From: Cerrena zonata
Taxonomy: Eukaryota; Basidiomycota; Agaricomycetes; Polyporales; Cerrenaceae
Length of the DNA: 64,000 nucleotides
Assembly: GCA_038087015.1 (NCBI GenBank)
Contig: JASBNA010000003.1
Span: forward strand, 1,798,001 to 1,862,000
Direction: 5' to 3'
Positions 60,155 to 64,000 of this stretch are shown in pieces. The notes beneath the pieces were generated by a model that was not told the DNA's origin, ran no database searches, and was given only the letters and a program-made list of their open reading frames with translations. Within the stretch, counting starts at the first letter, position 1. Every line of letters starts with the position of its first letter. The translations under genes and the position numbers were made by a program.

Positions 60155-60480
60155 GTTTTGGACCGAGTTTTGGATTGAGAAATTGGGGAGATTTTAGAGG
60201 AAAGAGGTAAAAGCTAGTTCACGTTAAAACTATTTGTGGTAGACACAAACGTCAGGAATTGCGAAAAAAAGCAGGAATCTGGGGTAAGCATTGCGATTTG
60301 CAAATGGCCAAATTGAGTTGGCCCATTACATTTATGGGCGCCAATCTAATCACATTTCTCCGATCATGGAGCACCTGCACCAAATTACTGAGGGTATGAT
60401 CGTCACTGACTCGATCCTTTTCTTGCCCGTTCTTATAAATCCGCACTGGCACACAGTCCCTGCCAGCACACCTAACCACC
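60155..60480. promoter_or_regulatory. divergent promoter of asparaginase and TRP5
   Basis: 326 nt. TGACTC at 60407-60412 is a near match to the Gcn4/Cpc1 site TGACTCA, and TATAAAT at 60434-60440 lies 41 nt before the TRP5 ATG. The gene start has a strong CACCATGG context. General amino-acid control of TRP5 is known in fungi; its operation here is inferred. Confidence 0.5.
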
Positions 60481-63058
60481 ATGGACGCACTAAAGCGAGT
60501 ATTCGAGACCAAAAAGGCCCAGGTATGCTGGATATCATTTCCAATCGCCCAGTATACTTAACAATCTTCGGTAGGGATCACCAGCTTTCGTTACCTTTAT
60601 AACGGCTGGATATCCCAAGGTTGATGATACTGTTCCAACAATGCTTGCGATGCAGCAAGGAGGAGCAGACATCATCGAACTCGGAATGCCTTTCTCCGAT
60701 CCCATTGCGGATGGTCCTGCTATCCAGGAGACAAATGCAGTACGTCTCCATAATATTTTAGTCATAAATGTCGTTCAAACCGATTGTTGCAGATCGCTTT
60801 GAAGAACAATGTCGATTACCCAACGACACTCGGCCTTCTTCGGGAAGCCCGCTCTAAGGGCCTCACTACCCCCGTTGTGCTTATGGGTACGTCTGCTTGT
60901 TATCTTATTATGACTACTCTAAAATAACTTTTCATCAAGGGTACTACAACCCACTTCTTGCATATGGCGAGGAGAAGGCAATCCAAGATGCATATGAAGC
61001 TGGTGCCAATGGTTTCATTATCGTTGACCTCCCGCCAGAGGAAGCAGTCAGCTTCCGGGACAAATGTCGCAAGGCTAAGTGCGTCTCCAATCAGCTCAAA
61101 TGATGCGCCGTACTAATGACCAGGGTAGTGTATCATACATCCCCCTGATTGCACCATCGACAACTCTCCACCGTATCAAATTCCTCGCGTCTATAGCAGA
61201 CTCCTTCATCTACATTGTCTCAAAGGTAATGATTTATTCCCGAAATTTGTGGTTTCGCTAATCATCGGTGCAGATGGGTACCACAGGTTCGTCGGTGACC
61301 GGAGATGTAAACACTGCGCTCCCGGACATTATCGCTCGTGTCCGACAGTATGCAACTGTTCCACTTGCTGTCGGATTCGGAGTTGCGACAAGAGAGCACT
61401 TCGAACTTGTTGCCAACTCTGGAGCAGACGGTGTTGTGATCGGAAGTCGTCTGGTGGCTATCATCAAGACTTCGCCTCCCGAACAAATCGTCAAGAATGT
61501 CGAGGCTTACTGTCTTGAAATTAGCCAAAAAGGCAAACCTTTCCAGCGAAATCCTATTCAAGGTTCAAGCTCCTCGCAACCTATCACAAACGCCTACCAG
61601 AAATCTACCACTACTACACATGCCACTACGGACCTTCCTGCTCGTTTCGGTGGTTTCGGAGGACAATATGTTCCCGAGTCGCTTTTTGATTGTCTAGTCG
61701 AATTGGAAGAGGCCCACAAATCCGCCATGGCTGATCCGGAGTTCTGGAACGAGTTCCGAGGTCTGTATGGTTATATGAACCGACCTTCCAACCTATACAA
61801 AGCCGAAAAGCTCACTGAACACGCTGGTGGAGCAACAATCTGGCTTAAGCGTGAAGATCTGTAAGCTCGAAATTCCCAGCTTCATATTCTGTACCTCTCA
61901 TCCATATTTCTAGCAACCACACCGGTTCGCATAAGATCAACAATGCTATTGGTCAGGTAATATCTGGGATCAGAATCTAATTATTTCAGGCACTTATCCC
62001 TTCTCAGATCCTCCTCGCCCGCCGGATAGGCAAGAAGCGAATCATTGCTGAGACTGGTGCCGGTCAACATGGTGTTGCAACCGCGACAGTTTGTGCTCGT
62101 TTCGGTCTGGAGTGTATTATCTATATGGGTGCAGAAGATGTCCGAAGACAAGCCCTTAACGTCTTCCGTATCCAAATGCTTGGCGCCAAAGTGATCCCTG
62201 TACACTCGGGATCGTGTACCCTCAAGGACGCTGTCAACGAAGCTATGCGAGACTGGGTAACCAACCTCTCAACGACTCACTACCTCGTTGGTTCATGTAT
62301 CGGCCCCCACCCCTTCCCTACGATTGTTCGTGACTTCCAACATGTTATTAGCAAGGAAATCAAGGAACAGCTCCAAACGCAAGCTAACAAACTCCCTGAT
62401 GCTGTTGTTGCCTGTGTCGGTGGTGGAAGTAACGCTATTGGAACTTTCTACGATTTCATCCCTGATAAGACTGTTCGTCTTATCGGTGTCGAGGCTGGTG
62501 GTGAGGGTCTCGACGGTGACAAGCACAGTGCTACGTTGTCTAAAGGCCAGCCTGGTGTCCTGCACGGTGTCCGAACTTATATTTTGCAGTCTGAGGCCGG
62601 TCAAATTATCGAAACACATTCGATCAGTGCTGGACTTGACTACCCTGGAGTTGGCCCCGAACACGCTTGGTTGAAGGATAGTGGACGAGCGGAATACGTT
62701 GTGGCTACAGATGAACAAGCCCTTCGTGGCTTCAGACTCTTGACTCAGTTGGAGGGTATCATCCCCGGTAAATTGACCCACCTGTTTTATTATATTCCTG
62801 TTTGCTAACTTTATTTTCTAGCATTGGAGTCTTCGCACGCGATATGGGAAGGTGTAAGGTTAGCCAAGACCTTGCCCAAAGATCAGGACATTGTCATTGT
62901 ACGCTCACTTTCTTCTCACTCTCGACGATGGCATCTAATAAACGGATAACATTTAGTGCTTATCGGGACGCGGAGACAAGGACGTGGAGCAAATCTCCGA
63001 GCTCCTCCCAGGAAAATGGGCAGACACGCTCGACTGGCATATCTCGACTTCTGCGTGA
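60481..63058 (+). CDS. TRP5: bifunctional tryptophan synthase (alpha-beta fusion)
   Basis: Last step of tryptophan synthesis: indole-glycerol phosphate plus serine to tryptophan. Alpha domain: [39 protein letters not shown] (catalytic Glu/Asp), [45 protein letters not shown] and [14 protein letters not shown]. After a linker, the beta domain: [39 protein letters not shown] (PLP lysine), [33 protein letters not shown] (phosphate site), [16 protein letters not shown] and the last exon [20 protein letters not shown]. About eight introns; the final one (62900-62957) joins VI to CLSGRG. Stop TGA at 63056-63058. About 715 aa, as expected. No damage. Confidence 0.97.
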
Positions 63059-63263
63059 TTGCGCAGAGAATTAAATTACAAGTGAAAGAGTAGACTGACA
63101 CAGCATAAGTGTATCTATAGAAGTTGTAACAAGGTGTACTTTTGGACAGAACTTCGATCGTGCTTGACTTCCTCATTAGGCGCCTGACTTTTGACGAGCA
63201 TTCACCACCACTACCATCCACTAACCGAATTACTGACTACCAACTTCCCCTAACCGCAGAAAC

Positions 63264-64000
63264 ATGATGTCGAAATACAACCAAGCGAAGAGAGTAGTGA
63301 ATGGTCTTGCTCTTAATTCTTCTAAAGGCGAAGGTGACTATTTAGCTCCTACCCCGGAGCGCATATACTCACATCTAGCTAGATTTTACCAACAATTTCT
63401 TCGGGGCTTTAGATGTATCCACGAACAAGAAGTCTAAGGACTACACTCGCTTGTCGACGAAGAAGTTGGCTCGGGATCTAGATGAAGATACCTTCGGTCT
63501 GTTCAATAATGTGGATAAGCGCGAGCAAAGTCGTGGACCTCGTCAGAATTACGATTCTGACGATGACGAAGAGCTCGAGGGATGGGACGAAGAAACCACG
63601 CTTGTTGCTATGATGCACGATAGGTACGTTTTCAGAAACCTGACTATATGCGCCCGTATGAAATAGTACCTCGTCAATGTTTTGTGTGCTGCCTGAAGCT
63701 CTGAAGAGGAGGACGAAGAAGAAGACCTGATGGCCTTAGTAGAGCGATTACGAGCCCCCATGGCAGCACAGGGTCAACGTATGAAACAACATATGAAGGA
63801 CACCGTAATTCCCGCAATTCAACAGGTTAAAACGGTCCACGAGACCTTGGATGAGGATGGTAAGGCTCATTCCAGCCCGTGTCTATTAGTGAAAGGGTAA
63901 CCTACTTACTATGTTGAAGTTGATTTGGCATTCGGGACCGGCTTATTGGCGTTCAACGAAGTATGCAAACGCGTTGAAGCAATGGCAGTACGAGACGAAG
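63264..64000 (+). CDS. unidentified acidic protein, 5' part
   Basis: Not recognised; runs off the right edge. Exon 1 (63264 to about 63334) reads MMSKYNQAKRVVNGLALNSS. After an intron ending CTAGCTAG comes FTNNFFGALDVSTNKKSKDY, then LSTKKLARDLDEDTFGLFNN and EELEGWDEETTLVAMMHDS. The next exon (from about 63700) has an acidic run EEEDEEEDLMALVERLRAPM followed by QRMKQHMKDTVIPAIQQVK, and the last visible exon LAFGTGLLAFNEVCKRVEAM. The joins preserve frame with normal GT and AG ends. The acidic-then-helical build suggests a complex subunit or regulator, but I make no function claim. Confidence 0.6.

Overview
This window is nuclear DNA of a filamentous basidiomycete, most likely an Agaricomycete mushroom-type fungus. 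The reasons are: genes broken by many 45-65 nt GT-AG introns; a FunK1-type fungal protein kinase; a fused bifunctional tryptophan synthase; a large type-I asparaginase with ankyrin repeats; and small cysteine-rich secreted proteins with CBM19-like repeats. About thirty genes are packed on both strands. I see no rRNA, convincing tRNA, transposon or CRISPR. Exon joins were deduced by eye from splice signals and reading frame, so ends are firmer than internal junctions.

Layout. 1-5 kb: 5' part of UTP21 (minus), a secreted CBM19-like protein, and SRP receptor beta (with a frameshift). 5.7-9.2 kb: SAR1, GPI mannosyltransferase I (PIG-M/GPI14) and GMF. 9.6-18.7 kb: a TCR/Tet-like MFS transporter, an inositol polyphosphate 5-phosphatase (frameshift), a CCCH zinc-finger/coiled-coil protein (frameshift) and a second secreted protein that shares its C-terminal domain with the one at 2.3 kb. 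19.3-28.3 kb: mitochondrial uL3m and a Rrn6-like Pol I factor (frameshift) fired divergently from a 92-nt gap, then a mitochondrial carrier and an MCT-like MFS protein. 28.9-38.7 kb: a tiny three-exon DAD4 kinetochore gene, the SEACAT subunit SEA4/MIOS, ATP synthase beta and amidophosphoribosyltransferase. 39-48 kb: an unidentified small gene, a DUF1776 protein, a FunK1 kinase with an in-frame stop and an arrestin-like protein. 48-64 kb: an ADGF-type adenosine deaminase, a three-KH RNA-binding protein (frameshift), a RING/coiled-coil protein, BRX1, a Csm1/Pcs1-like coiled-coil protein, asparaginase, TRP5 and the start of an unidentified acidic protein.

Themes. Several neighbours belong to secretion (SRPRB, SAR1, PIG-M), ribosome production (UTP21, uL3m, Rrn6-like, BRX1) and kinetochores (DAD4, Csm1-like), but this looks like ordinary gene order rather than a cluster. 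I saw no new defence or biosynthetic system. The most notable items are the paired modular secreted proteins with kexin-like cleavage sites, a 10-bp inverted repeat enclosing an unfolded-protein-response-like motif upstream of SAR1, the DAD4 gene hidden in three tiny exons, a start codon split by an intron in the purine gene, and at least five single-base frameshifts that look like assembly errors.
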